Positions 35,275 to 42,861 of a stretch of DNA of 42,861 nucleotides are shown one piece after another. Source of the stretch: Desulfobacteria bacterium (lineage in GTDB: Bacteria; Desulfobacterota; Desulfobacteria; Desulfobacterales; C00003060); the NCBI GenBank assembly GCA_030145395.1, contig JAQYVR010000090.1, forward strand, positions 1 through 42,861. Direction: 5' to 3'. How positions within the stretch are numbered: position 1 is the first letter of the stretch; every line of letters starts with the position of its first letter. The notes beneath the pieces are model-generated. The model worked only from the letters and a program-made list of their open reading frames with translations, did no database searches and was not told the DNA's origin. The position numbers and the translations under genes were made by a program.

Positions 35275-35703
35275 CTAAGGCTGCAATGTTTCGGGTTTCT
35301 GTGCCACATGTGGGTGCTCGGACCCAGCATAAACCTTTAGTTTTTTCAACATGTTGCGCCCGAGTCTGTTCTTGGGAAGCATTCCTCTAACCGCACGCGT
35401 GACTAAATCCTCGGGACGCTTTTCTAAAAGCTGCTTGGCGGTCATTGATTTAAGCCCACCCATGTAACCGCTGTGGCGATGATAGAGCTTTTGATCCCAC
35501 TTCTTGCCAGTCAGCGCAATTTTTTCTGCGTTGATGACAACGACGTGGTCTCCAGTGTCCACATGAGGTGTATAAATGGGTTTATGCTTTCCCCGGAGGC
35601 GAACTGCAACGAAACTAGCCAGCCTACCCAGGACGCACCCTTGCGCATCTACAATGTACCACTTTCTCTCGACCTCTGTCGGTTTTGCACTATACGTTTT
35701 CAT
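35275..35703 (-). CDS. rplM: 50S ribosomal protein L13
   Basis: A 142-residue ribosomal protein of normal length. It has [35 protein letters not shown], the YMGGLK block and [15 protein letters not shown], all typical of L13. It is the first gene of the rplM-rpsI pair and has a good promoter upstream. Confidence 0.97.
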   Translation of the reverse strand: MKTYSAKPTEVERKWYIVDAQGCVLGRLASFVAVRLRGKHKPIYTPHVDTGDHVVVINAEKIALTGKKWDQKLYHRHSGYMGGLKSMTAKQLLEKRPEDLVTRAVRGMLPKNRLGRNMLKKLKVYAGSEHPHVAQKPETLQP

Positions 35704-35744
35704 GATTCAATCTTCTCAACTCCCAAAAACTTCTGAAAAGGAAT

Positions 35745-35773
35745 TATTTATTATCTACAGGGCTCTGTGTCAA
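35745..35773 (-). promoter_or_regulatory. Promoter for rplM-rpsI
   Basis: On the minus strand a consensus TTGACA (35773-35768) is followed after 17 bases by TAAATA (35750-35745) in an AT-rich stretch. The rplM ATG is about 42 bases further on. Confidence 0.55.
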
Positions 35774-35857
35774 GAAAAAAATCGTATGCCAAAAGGGCTT
35801 GGGCGTGCCGACCTGATTTCAGCTCTTCTTTTCCCTTGCCCGCAGCGACTATTTTGT

Positions 35858-35886
35858 TTGACATCCCCCTCTATTTCCAATACATT
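35858..35886 (+). promoter_or_regulatory. Promoter upstream of the CYTH gene
   Basis: TTGACA (35858-35863), a 17-base spacer and TACATT (35881-35886, four of six consensus bases). The CYTH start codon at 35967 is about 80 bases further on. It faces away from the rplM promoter. Confidence 0.5.
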
Positions 35887-35966
35887 GCAATGGTTATGGA
35901 GCTCGGATCAGCTTCAGGAGACGCCAATGTCCGCCCAACACATGAATCCCGAATCGAGTAACGCCT

Positions 35967-36575
35967 ATGCACGGTCCTCTCGAAATCGAAGTAAAGTTTC
36001 ATCTGCCCGAAATTGAACCCATACGAGACCAACTCCTCGCCATGGGGGCCACCGATTCCGGCCGGGTGTTTGAAACCAATATCAGGTTTGAGAATGAATC
36101 AAAAACCCTGAAAAAACGGGGCATTTTATTGAGGCTCCGAAAAGATGATCGCATCCTGCTGACCTTCAAGTCAAATCTTTCTCGTCCCGATACTCAATTT
36201 AAGGTGCACCGGGAACTGGAGGTAGAAGTAGGAGATTTTCGTGTCTGCCACTCCATTTTAGAGGGTATGGGATTCCACCCGGAGCAAGCCTATGAGAAAT
36301 GGCGGGAGACCTTTGTTCTTAACAACACGCAGCTTCTTATCGATACCATGCCCTATGGTGTCTTCCTCGAAATCGAGGGACAAAAATCTGACATCCGTGA
36401 CATTGCGGATAGGATTGGCCTCCATTGGAAAAAGAGGATTCTGCTGAACTATCTTGAGATCTTTGAAATAGTCCAGCGGGAAGAGGGTCTCGGTTTTACG
36501 GACATAACGTTTGAGAATTTCGAAACAATACATCTTGACATAGGAAAACACCTGTCCCTACTCTATGCAGGGTAA
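35967..36575 (+). CDS. CYTH-domain protein (class IV adenylate cyclase/triphosphatase-like)
   Basis: A 202-residue protein with the N-terminal EIEVKF (ExExK) signature of the CYTH superfamily, a run of charged strands (LLRLRKDD, LTFKS, HRELEVEV) that line the triphosphate tunnel, and YEKWRETF and FLEIEG further on. Members cleave inorganic or nucleoside triphosphates, or make cyclic AMP (CyaB). The sequence cannot decide between these. No strong ribosome site is seen before the ATG at 35967. Confidence 0.85.
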   Translation: MHGPLEIEVKFHLPEIEPIRDQLLAMGATDSGRVFETNIRFENESKTLKKRGILLRLRKDDRILLTFKSNLSRPDTQFKVHRELEVEVGDFRVCHSILEGMGFHPEQAYEKWRETFVLNNTQLLIDTMPYGVFLEIEGQKSDIRDIADRIGLHWKKRILLNYLEIFEIVQREEGLGFTDITFENFETIHLDIGKHLSLLYAG

Positions 36576-36604
36576 ACCATAAACTTGCGAGAAGCCGCCA
36601 AATA

Positions 36605-36862
36605 GACGGCACAGTAAAAAGCTCCAGATGCAAGGCGCGGGACTCTTGAGGAATGAGGCGTACACAAAAGGCTCAAGGCATAAGGCCAAAGGCACAAGGC
36701 CGAATGACGCAACTCAAACTCCCCTGAGCCTTGCGCCCTGCGCCATATTCATACATTGCAATGATTTACCCTGTTAAATCGGCTCCGCCGTCTCGCCCAG
36801 CGAGAATTTAACAGGGCGGGGACGAACCGCAACGCCGCAGGTGGACTTTTTACGAAGCCGTC
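36605..36862. repeat. Composite inverted-repeat element between CYTH and EEP genes
   Basis: GACGGC-ACA-GTAAAAAG (36605-36621) at the left matches CTTTTTAC-GAA-GCCGTC (36846-36862) at the right as inverted ends. Inside lies a run of AAGGCTCAAGGC-like units (about 36676-36705), partly mirrored by GAGCCTTGCGCC near 36726. A separate perfect hairpin CCCTGTTAAAT/ATTTAACAGGG stands at 36769-36816. It looks like one element with others inserted. It fills the 303-base gap; no gene is seen. Confidence 0.6.
36769..36816. repeat. Perfect 11-base hairpin within the composite element
   Basis: CCCTGTTAAAT (36769-36779) and ATTTAACAGGG (36806-36816) are exact inverted repeats around a GC-rich loop. It is about 60 bases before the EEP gene start and could be a structure in its leader or a nested palindrome. 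Confidence 0.6.
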
Positions 36863-36878
36863 CGATTGGATCGAATTA

Positions 36879-37643
36879 ATGAACACACTGTCGGTGCTAT
36901 CCCTTAATCTCCGCTTTGGTCTTGCTGACGATGGGCTCAATGCATGGGAGCATCGCAAGGCAAGCGTGGTAAAGCTTTTCAGGGAACATAGCCCTGACTT
37001 GATTGCCACCCAGGAAGCCAATGATTTCCAGATCGATTTCTTGGCGCAGAACCTGTCTGAATATTTGTATATAGGCAGACGGCACCCTTCACCTAAATTC
37101 TGGCAGGACAACATACTGTTTTATCGAAAAACCATAGTCTGCAAGGATGAGCTCCACCTTTTCCTGAGTGAAACACCCCATGTCCCAAGCCGCTCTTTTG
37201 GAAGCCGTTTTCCCAGACAGGCCACACTGGGGTTGTTCCATGTAAATGACCAGCCGCTGATATGTATTAACACACACTTTGATTTTGAGAACCCGGCCCA
37301 GATGGGAGCGGCACGGCTGATTAAAGAACAACTGGCGTCATATGATAATGATATTCCAACCATTCTCATGGGCGATTTCAATGCCACACCCGAAAGCCTT
37401 TGTTATCGATGGCTCACCGGGGATGACGTCGATGAAGAAAGCGGCCTCAATTTTAGTGAAACCTTCAAGATGCCTTACCCCAGTACACTCCATAGATTCA
37501 CGGGGAAACCAGCTGGCGGTTACATTGACTGGATACTGTATAGGGGGCCTATACGGCTTAGGGGGTGTGATGCCGTACAAGAGCCAGTAGACGGGATCTA
37601 CCCCTCAGACCACTTCCCTGTAACGGCTGTCTTTGAGCCATAA
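36879..37643 (+). CDS. Endonuclease/exonuclease/phosphatase (EEP) family hydrolase
   Basis: A 254-residue protein with the EEP fold motifs in order: SLNLRFG (about 8-14), PDLIATQEAN with the metal glutamate (about 39-48), INTHFDFEN, MGDFNATPES (metal Asp/Asn) and YPSDHFPV (catalytic Asp-His). Relatives cleave DNA, phosphoinositides or other phosphodiesters; the substrate is not clear. It has no signal peptide. No clear ribosome site precedes the ATG. Confidence 0.88.
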   Translation: MNTLSVLSLNLRFGLADDGLNAWEHRKASVVKLFREHSPDLIATQEANDFQIDFLAQNLSEYLYIGRRHPSPKFWQDNILFYRKTIVCKDELHLFLSETPHVPSRSFGSRFPRQATLGLFHVNDQPLICINTHFDFENPAQMGAARLIKEQLASYDNDIPTILMGDFNATPESLCYRWLTGDDVDEESGLNFSETFKMPYPSTLHRFTGKPAGGYIDWILYRGPIRLRGCDAVQEPVDGIYPSDHFPVTAVFEP

Positions 37644-37766
37644 CAGGCTATATGGTCTGGGCTATTTCAGGACGGGCAAACAGAAGCCGCGCGAACCGGC
37701 TTCGAACAGACTTGTCAACAACGCAGTCATTGCTGGAAAGAAACTAAACCCAGGGAGTGAAAAACA

Positions 37767-38966
37767 ATGCTCACAGACATCCAATTAGACAGATATGCAG
37801 ACGTCCTGCTGTGGGGTCTGAGGACCGCAAGGACAGGAAAGTACGGGAAGAATGATGTTGTTTTGATCAGATGCGATCTCAGCGCCGTCAAGTTGGCCCA
37901 GCGCCTCCAAGCCAAGATTCTTGATATGGGAATGCACCCAATCCTGCGCATGGGATTGACATCTGAAATGGAGCGCATCTTTTACGAGAAGGCTAACAAC
38001 AAACAACTCGTTTTTGAGTCGCCTGGCGAAAAGGAGTTCCACAAGAATATACACGGCAGCTTGTATCTGTATGCGCCTGAATCCTTGACCCATCTCAGCG
38101 AGATAGACCCAAGAAAGATTTCTAAGGCGGCTGTGGCGAGAAAACCTCTGCGTGATATTCTTCATAAACGAGAAGAGATGGGGAGGTTTGGCTGGACCTT
38201 ATGTATGCTCCCCACGTCCGAACTAGCAAAACACGCTGGACTTTCCATGAGGCAATACACGAACCAGATCATCAAAGCGTGTTACCTTGACAGAGATGAT
38301 CCGGTTAAAGCGTGGAAGACCATCCATAAAGATGCCATGGCTGTCAAGAAATGGATGAACAGCATGGAGGTAAAACACTACCGTATAGAGTCAGAATCGA
38401 TCGACCTAAGAATCACCCCAGGAAAGCGCCGAAGGTGGATCGGCATCTCCGGACACAACATCCCCAGTTTTGAAATCTTTATCTCCCCTGACTGGAGGGG
38501 AACAGAAGGGGTTTATTTCGCCAATCAACCCTCTTTCCGAAGTGGAAATCGGGTGGAAGATGTCAAATTGGAGTTCAAGAGGGGGAAGACCGCAAAGGTT
38601 GAAGCCAAAAAAGGGAAAGATTTCATAAAGAACCAACTGTCTATGGACAAAGGCGCCAGCGGCATCGGGGAGTTTTCTTTGACCGACAAACGGTTTTCCA
38701 AGATTAACAAGTTTATGGCCAACACCCTCTTTGACGAGAATTACGGGGGACGTTACGGAAACTGCCATATTGCCCTGGGTTCGTCTTATTCCGACACATA
38801 CGATGGCAATCCCGCTCGCTTGACAAAGGAGATGAAAAAGAAAATAGGGCTCAACGATTCAGCCCTTCACTGGGACTTGGTGAACACCGAGAAGAAAACG
38901 GTGACCGCCTATCTGACTTCCGGAGCAAAGGTGATAGTTTACGAAAATGGAATGTTCAAAGTCTAG
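37767..38966 (+). CDS. M29-family metallo-aminopeptidase
   Basis: A 399-residue leucyl-type aminopeptidase of the thermophilic M29 family. The metal ligands and active residues are all visible: E236 in IPSFEIF, E302 in IGEFSL, H334 in CHIALG, and H368 and D370 in HWDL. Family members are dimers with two metal ions that remove N-terminal residues from peptides. A GGGAGTG site lies 8 bases before the ATG. The following lipoprotein gene overlaps its end by up to 20 bases. Confidence 0.92.
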   Translation: MLTDIQLDRYADVLLWGLRTARTGKYGKNDVVLIRCDLSAVKLAQRLQAKILDMGMHPILRMGLTSEMERIFYEKANNKQLVFESPGEKEFHKNIHGSLYLYAPESLTHLSEIDPRKISKAAVARKPLRDILHKREEMGRFGWTLCMLPTSELAKHAGLSMRQYTNQIIKACYLDRDDPVKAWKTIHKDAMAVKKWMNSMEVKHYRIESESIDLRITPGKRRRWIGISGHNIPSFEIFISPDWRGTEGVYFANQPSFRSGNRVEDVKLEFKRGKTAKVEAKKGKDFIKNQLSMDKGASGIGEFSLTDKRFSKINKFMANTLFDENYGGRYGNCHIALGSSYSDTYDGNPARLTKEMKKKIGLNDSALHWDLVNTEKKTVTAYLTSGAKVIVYENGMFKV

Positions 38967-40242
38967 GTTAAGAAACGTGCAAAGAGTGATGTCGGCATGC
39001 ATAATCTGCTGTATCCTTCTCATGGGCTGCGCAGGCTCTCAGCTGAACTGGCAATCACCCTATAGAGAACTCTCTTCCCTTGAGGAAGGCGACATACTCC
39101 ATCTTCCAACCGGTATCAAGATAACCAAGGAGCAATTGACACATATGTTGGGTGCCGCGCAAGTAATTTATGTGGCTGAAACACATGACAATATACACAG
39201 CCATAAGGTACAGCTAGAAATTCTCAAGGCACTGGCAGAGCGCCACCCCCAGAAAATGGCCGTAGGAATGGAAATGCTCAAGAGGTCTTCCCAAGACGCA
39301 GCTGATAAGTGGATATCAGGGAGGCTGGGTGAAAAGGATTTCGTGAAAGTGTGGATAGAAAATTGGAGTAACAACTTTGAGTATTACAGATCTATCCTGC
39401 GTTACATGCGAGACAACAAGATACCCCTTGTGGCTCTTCTGGCTCCTGACGACTGGACGGAAAAAATAAAGAATGAGTCGTCGATTAAAACGAAAGAGCA
39501 TGAGGACACGTTACCGGAAATGGACTATGAAGACCCGTACTATTTTGACTATATAAGGGCCTTTTTCGGTGAACATCCAATGGGCGGGATAGATTTCGAT
39601 GATTTTTATAAGGTCCAGGTATTACGGGACGAATCCATGGCCGAAAGCATAACCGAATATCTTCAAAGCGAACAAGGCAGGGATAAGAAAATACTGATTT
39701 TCGCGGGCGGGCACCATGTTCAATACGGCTTTGGTATCCCGCGTCGCGTCTTTCGCCGCCTTCAAATACCCTATGCCATTGTTGTGCCCATAACCATTCA
39801 CATTCCGGCTGAAAAGATGCACAAAGTAATGCATGTCCACCTGCCGGAGATTCCATTTCAGCCAGGCGACTTTGCTTGGATTGTGGGCTACGAGGATCTA
39901 CGTGACCAGAAGGTGTATCTTGGAGTCATTGTCCAAGACACGGATGACGGAGTAAAGGTATTGGGAATGCTCAAAGATTCAACAGCGGAAGAAGTTGGGT
40001 TGCAGAAAGACGACATCGTAACAGCTGTTGACGGAGAGCCGGTTGAAACCAAGTTTGATCTGACCTATCTGATCGGCTTGAAGGAACCAGGCGATAAAGG
40101 GCTGATAGAGGTATTGCGAAACAACGAGTCATTACGATTTGAGGTCACATTCCGGACAAACGGGAACTTAGGGGGAGTGCCCCAACACGGGGGTGCTGAA
40201 GCAATGGAAGTGTTGCGTGATGGGCCTGTCGGGAAAAAATAA
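38947..40242 (+). CDS. ChaN-like lipoprotein with a C-terminal PDZ domain
   Basis: A 431-residue lipoprotein with lipobox LLMGC (cysteine 28). Residues about 60-290 form a ChaN/haem-binding uptake domain with YVAETHDNIHSH (his-rich start), GMEMLKRSSQ, and FAGGHHVQYG. About 340-410 is a PDZ domain (GMLKDSTAEEVGLQKDDIVTAVDG). ChaN proteins bind haem at the membrane; some relatives are peptide hydrolases. The ATG at 38947 overlaps the aminopeptidase gene by 20 bases. A GTG at 38977 would give a shorter signal peptide and is also plausible. Confidence 0.85.
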   Translation: MECSKSRLRNVQRVMSACIICCILLMGCAGSQLNWQSPYRELSSLEEGDILHLPTGIKITKEQLTHMLGAAQVIYVAETHDNIHSHKVQLEILKALAERHPQKMAVGMEMLKRSSQDAADKWISGRLGEKDFVKVWIENWSNNFEYYRSILRYMRDNKIPLVALLAPDDWTEKIKNESSIKTKEHEDTLPEMDYEDPYYFDYIRAFFGEHPMGGIDFDDFYKVQVLRDESMAESITEYLQSEQGRDKKILIFAGGHHVQYGFGIPRRVFRRLQIPYAIVVPITIHIPAEKMHKVMHVHLPEIPFQPGDFAWIVGYEDLRDQKVYLGVIVQDTDDGVKVLGMLKDSTAEEVGLQKDDIVTAVDGEPVETKFDLTYLIGLKEPGDKGLIEVLRNNESLRFEVTFRTNGNLGGVPQHGGAEAMEVLRDGPVGKK

Positions 40243-40321
40243 TGGCCCCGCCCCGGCACCCGCCTTTTCAGTATTCCGATACCCCGCCTAAACGGCAAAG
40301 GCGATTGCTACGAGAAGACAC

Positions 40322-40828
40322 GTGAGTTCAGCACACCATAGACATTCGGTCTGTTCAGCTTGGCAGCTTTGGATTCTTATCGCCCTTCTGTTGGCTGGTT
40401 GCAACGAGCCTTCATCCGACCCGTCCTTTGACTCCCATATACAAGATTTGGAGCTGGTTAAGCTTATTACAGGCGATGAAGCAATCGAGGCCATCAACAA
40501 GCTCCATGGAATGCACATCGATGTTGCAGGGGGCTTGATAGCTCATTATGAAGGCATGAATGACAAAGCGACCATATGGGTGTCAGAAGCCTCGTCTCAG
40601 GATCTTGCAGAAGAGCAAGTTGTGGTTATGATTCAAAAGATGAAAAGCAATGCAAGATCACCTTTCAGTCATTATCGTTCTATGAACAAAAAGGGTTTTA
40701 GAGTCATTGCATTTGATGGCATGGGGCAGGTTCATTATGTCTTTAGAGACAACAAGTGGGTCTATTGGATCAGCGCGAATGCCAAGCAGATAGATATAGT
40801 TTTGCAGCACGTGTCCGGAGCAGAATAG
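40322..40828 (+). CDS. Lipoprotein of unknown function
   Basis: A 168-residue protein with a clear lipoprotein signal: basic-polar N-terminus, hydrophobic core LWILIALLLAG and the lipobox cysteine (residue 27). After it comes an acidic region and a compact mixed alpha/beta domain (KATIWVSEA, GFRVIAFDGMGQVHYVFRDNKWVYWISA). I recognise no family. The start is a GTG at 40322 with GAGAAG upstream. It stands 79 bases after the ChaN gene and may share its transcript. Confidence 0.75.
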   Translation: MSSAHHRHSVCSAWQLWILIALLLAGCNEPSSDPSFDSHIQDLELVKLITGDEAIEAINKLHGMHIDVAGGLIAHYEGMNDKATIWVSEASSQDLAEEQVVVMIQKMKSNARSPFSHYRSMNKKGFRVIAFDGMGQVHYVFRDNKWVYWISANAKQIDIVLQHVSGAE

Positions 40829-40835
40829 ACAAGGA

Positions 40836-41573
40836 CTAAACCCTTTCAACTTCATCCACCAGTCCGGTGACGACCTCGCTCGCTTTCCCCTTTAAAAAGA
40901 TGTCTGTTATGTGTGTAGTAAGGACGGTAGGTTCTATATTGATCTCGATGATCTTTGCCCTTGCCATCCTCGCTATTTGAGGGATGCTGTTTGCAGGGGA
41001 AACCGTTGCGGAGGTACCCACAACCAAGAGGACCTGGCAGGAAGAGGCCAGTTCATGAGACTCGCGCACAGGCTGGGTCGGAATGTCCTCTCCAAAGAAA
41101 ATCACATCTGGCTTGAGGATTCTGTCACAGGCGCACCTTGGAGGCAGCTCCCCATTCAGCTCGTCTGCCCTATATTGCCGGTTACACGAGAGGCAAGAGA
41201 GGGTTCCACAGTTGCCATGATATTCGATGATGCTGGTGGCACCGGCTTCCTGGTGAAGGTTGTCGATATTCTGAGTGATGATGCTATGCAGCAACCCCAT
41301 CTTTTGTAGTCGGGCGAGGCCCTTGTGTGCAGGATTGGGCCGGGCGCTACTAATCACTTCAGACATCTCGCGGAGCATCATCCAGACTTTTTCAGGGTCA
41401 GCCCGAAAGGCATCGATAGTTCCGTATTCCATGGGGTCAAAGCGTTCCCACAGTCCGCCGGCACTACGAAAATCCGGAATCCCGGACTCCACGGAAATGC
41501 CGGCACCTGTCAGGGCCACGGTTTTCTGGGCCTGACAGATCATTTCCGCTGCTCTTCTGATCTTCTCTTGCAC
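40836..41573 (-). CDS. Sir2-family NAD-dependent protein deacylase
   Basis: A 245-residue sirtuin that uses NAD to remove acyl groups from lysine. It has GAGISVESGIPDFR (about 23-36), TQNIDNLH (about 99-106), the catalytic histidine in YHGN, four zinc cysteines (CLSC and CAC, about 128-149), FFGE, and VVGTSATVSPA. The Tyr/Arg pair typical of desuccinylases (SIRT5 type) is not obvious, so deacetylase is more likely. It converges with the unknown lipoprotein gene, 7 bases apart. Confidence 0.93.
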   Translation of the reverse strand: MQEKIRRAAEMICQAQKTVALTGAGISVESGIPDFRSAGGLWERFDPMEYGTIDAFRADPEKVWMMLREMSEVISSARPNPAHKGLARLQKMGLLHSIITQNIDNLHQEAGATSIIEYHGNCGTLSCLSCNRQYRADELNGELPPRCACDRILKPDVIFFGEDIPTQPVRESHELASSCQVLLVVGTSATVSPANSIPQIARMARAKIIEINIEPTVLTTHITDIFLKGKASEVVTGLVDEVERV

Positions 41574-41788
41574 CCTCTATCCCCAGATCGGACTCAGATT
41601 CCCTTGCCCACCATCCTGACATCACATCAACTCAACATGGCATTCTATCAGATATTTCCACTTATTCCAATTGTAATGGAACAGAGTCCCTCCCACTTCA
41701 TGAGATAATTCCTTGTAAACTGTGCCCGGGTTGCATTACAATTTATTATCATGAAAGGCATCGGTTTCATCACGCAAAAAGGAAGTGT

Positions 41789-42700
41789 ATGAAAATGTTA
41801 AACACGTTTCTACAGGAATGCCTGACGATTTCCTTGCTGGCTGCAATAAAAGCCGGCGAAGCTATACTTTCCGTCTATCAAGGTCATATTGATGTGACAT
41901 ACAAAGACGACAAATCGCCTCTGACGCTCGCCGATGAACGAGCTCACGATGTCATTTTGAATTACTTGTCCTCGAAAGCCTCCGGACAGATACCTCTTCT
42001 CAGTGAAGAAGGAAAACACCTTCAGTATGATGAGAGAAAGAGCTGGGAGTATTTCTGGCTTGTCGACCCCCTGGACGGAACCAAGGAGTTCATTAAGCGG
42101 CGAGGAGAATTCACTGTCAATATCGCGTTAATCAAAAAGGATCGGCCCGTGTTGGGAGTTGTTTTTGTGCCTGCTGTCGACTCCTTGTATTTTGCCGCAG
42201 AAGGACTTGGCTCGTACAAGGTGAACAGCGCGAATACACTGGAGCCATTTTTGAACAATGTGGGAAGCACAACAGACTATAGCGCGCTGATCGAGCAAGT
42301 TGTCGATCTCGCAAAGAGATTACCACAGGATCAGCCCGGCAATGGACTGGAGAAGAAACTCACTGTTGTAGGCAGTCGCTCGCATGGCTCGGCGGCCGTT
42401 GAAGCCTTCGTCCAAGCAGTGAAAAAGAAATGGAGAGACGTGGAATTCGTCTCTGCAGGAAGTGCCTTGAAATTTGGTTTGATAGCAGAAGGTAGCGCAC
42501 ACATATACCCTCGACTCAGTCCGACCATGGAATGGGATACAGCAGCAGGACAGTGTGTAGTAGAGCAGAGTGGCGGGGTAGTATTACGTGTGGACAAAAA
42601 AATGGCGCTTGACTACAACAAGAGAGACCTTCGAAACCCCGAGTTCTTCTGCACCGGTAAACATTACAGGCATCTCGATAATCTCCTCCAACCAGCGTAG
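41789..42700 (+). CDS. cysQ: 3'(2'),5'-bisphosphate nucleotidase CysQ
   Basis: A 303-residue phosphatase of the inositol monophosphatase fold that hydrolyses PAP from sulfate assimilation. The metal site is complete: LLSEEGK (about 70-76), DPLDGTKEF (about 92-100) and EWDTAAGQ (about 247-254). FTVNIALI and the SRSHGS segment fit CysQ. A good ribosome site (AAGGAAG) lies 4 bases before the ATG at 41789; an ATG two codons later is possible. There are no sulfate genes next to it. Confidence 0.92.
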   Translation: MKMLNTFLQECLTISLLAAIKAGEAILSVYQGHIDVTYKDDKSPLTLADERAHDVILNYLSSKASGQIPLLSEEGKHLQYDERKSWEYFWLVDPLDGTKEFIKRRGEFTVNIALIKKDRPVLGVVFVPAVDSLYFAAEGLGSYKVNSANTLEPFLNNVGSTTDYSALIEQVVDLAKRLPQDQPGNGLEKKLTVVGSRSHGSAAVEAFVQAVKKKWRDVEFVSAGSALKFGLIAEGSAHIYPRLSPTMEWDTAAGQCVVEQSGGVVLRVDKKMALDYNKRDLRNPEFFCTGKHYRHLDNLLQPA

Positions 42701-42737
42701 ACAGAAGAGACTCTGACCTCAATGCGTGAGGAAGTCT

Positions 42738-42861
42738 TTACTGTGAGTAAAAACGGGTAATAGCGCGCGCAATATCCTGCGGAGTGGCCACTAAAGTAAT
42801 CACGGTCAGACCGGTTATCTCCCGCAGTTCATCTTGGGCAGATTGCTCGGTAGGATCGGCA
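42738..42861 (-). CDS. C-terminal end of an MshEN/GspE-N-type domain protein (5' end outside window)
   Basis: The last 40 residues of a gene that enters from the right. The segment ADPTEQSAQDELREITGL, then VATPQDIARAITRFY, is the second half of the MshEN (T2SS GspE N-terminal) fold, which binds cyclic di-GMP in some proteins. The gene stops directly after this domain, so no ATPase follows on this side. It may be a stand-alone domain or the tail of another architecture. Confidence 0.7.
   Translation of the reverse strand, partial: ADPTEQSAQDELREITGLTVITLVATPQDIARAITRFYSQ

Noticed and set aside
36676-36740. AAGGC-rich repeats, as a possible tandem array or origin
   Set aside because: Units are irregular and few; they fit better as part of a composite dispersed repeat.
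1-42861. tRNA, rRNA, CRISPR array, toxin-antitoxin or phage-defence genes
   Set aside because: No cloverleaf or array was found on reading through the gaps, and no gene with such motifs; apart from the repeats and the IS110 relic the region looks like core chromosome.

Overview
The window looks like a chromosomal stretch of a Gram-negative bacterium of the Desulfobacterota (the former Deltaproteobacteria). The grounds are a full outer-membrane and lipid A gene set in an order familiar from that group (bamA-skp-lpxD-fabZ-lpxA-lpxI-Gfo/Idh-lpxB-LPLAT-msbA), LpxI in place of LpxH, a PxxKW cysteine-rich small protein, and several dispersed hairpin repeats of a kind I associate with that phylum. 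The assignment is an inference from gene content; no rRNA or tRNA gene is present to confirm it.

Layout. Positions 1-2137 (+): the 3' part of a radical SAM gene, an isoprenylcysteine-type methyltransferase and a small kinase-fold protein. Positions 2138-2695 hold the decayed 3' end of an IS110-type transposase. Positions 2696-22806 (-) form a long envelope-biogenesis region. In transcription order it runs lolC/E, lolD, bamA, skp, lpxD, fabZ, lpxA, lpxI, a Gfo/Idh oxidoreductase, lpxB, a DUF374 acyltransferase, msbA, a PAP2 phosphatase, lptF, lptG, lpxK, a sugar-nucleotide epimerase and a Trm112/YcaR-like protein. Together these cover lipoprotein sorting, outer-membrane protein assembly, lipid A synthesis (lpxC is missing here), flipping across the inner membrane and the LptFG part of LPS export.

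Positions 23152-29565: lysS, a PilS-like sensor kinase and pilC (all -), a small PxxKW protein (+) and an aspartate-type aminotransferase (-). Positions 29709-35703: a CLC chloride channel/transporter with four CBS repeats (+), then truA, argC, infA, rpsI and rplM (all -). Positions 35967-40828 (+): a CYTH phosphatase-like protein, an EEP-family hydrolase, an M29 aminopeptidase, a ChaN-PDZ lipoprotein and an unknown lipoprotein. The end holds a sirtuin (-), cysQ (+) and the 3' end of a protein with an MshEN-type domain (-).

Most of the larger intergenic gaps are filled by structured repeats rather than genes. Two elements (about 13641-13912 and 32764-33060) are clear copies of each other. A third (17939-18139) shares their central core. 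In all three, the stem around the core has a different sequence yet still pairs, which is covariation visible inside one window. Further inverted-repeat elements lie at 22952-23130, 33061-33232 (ending on the argC stop codon) and 36605-36862. This family of elements is the most likely place for something not yet described.
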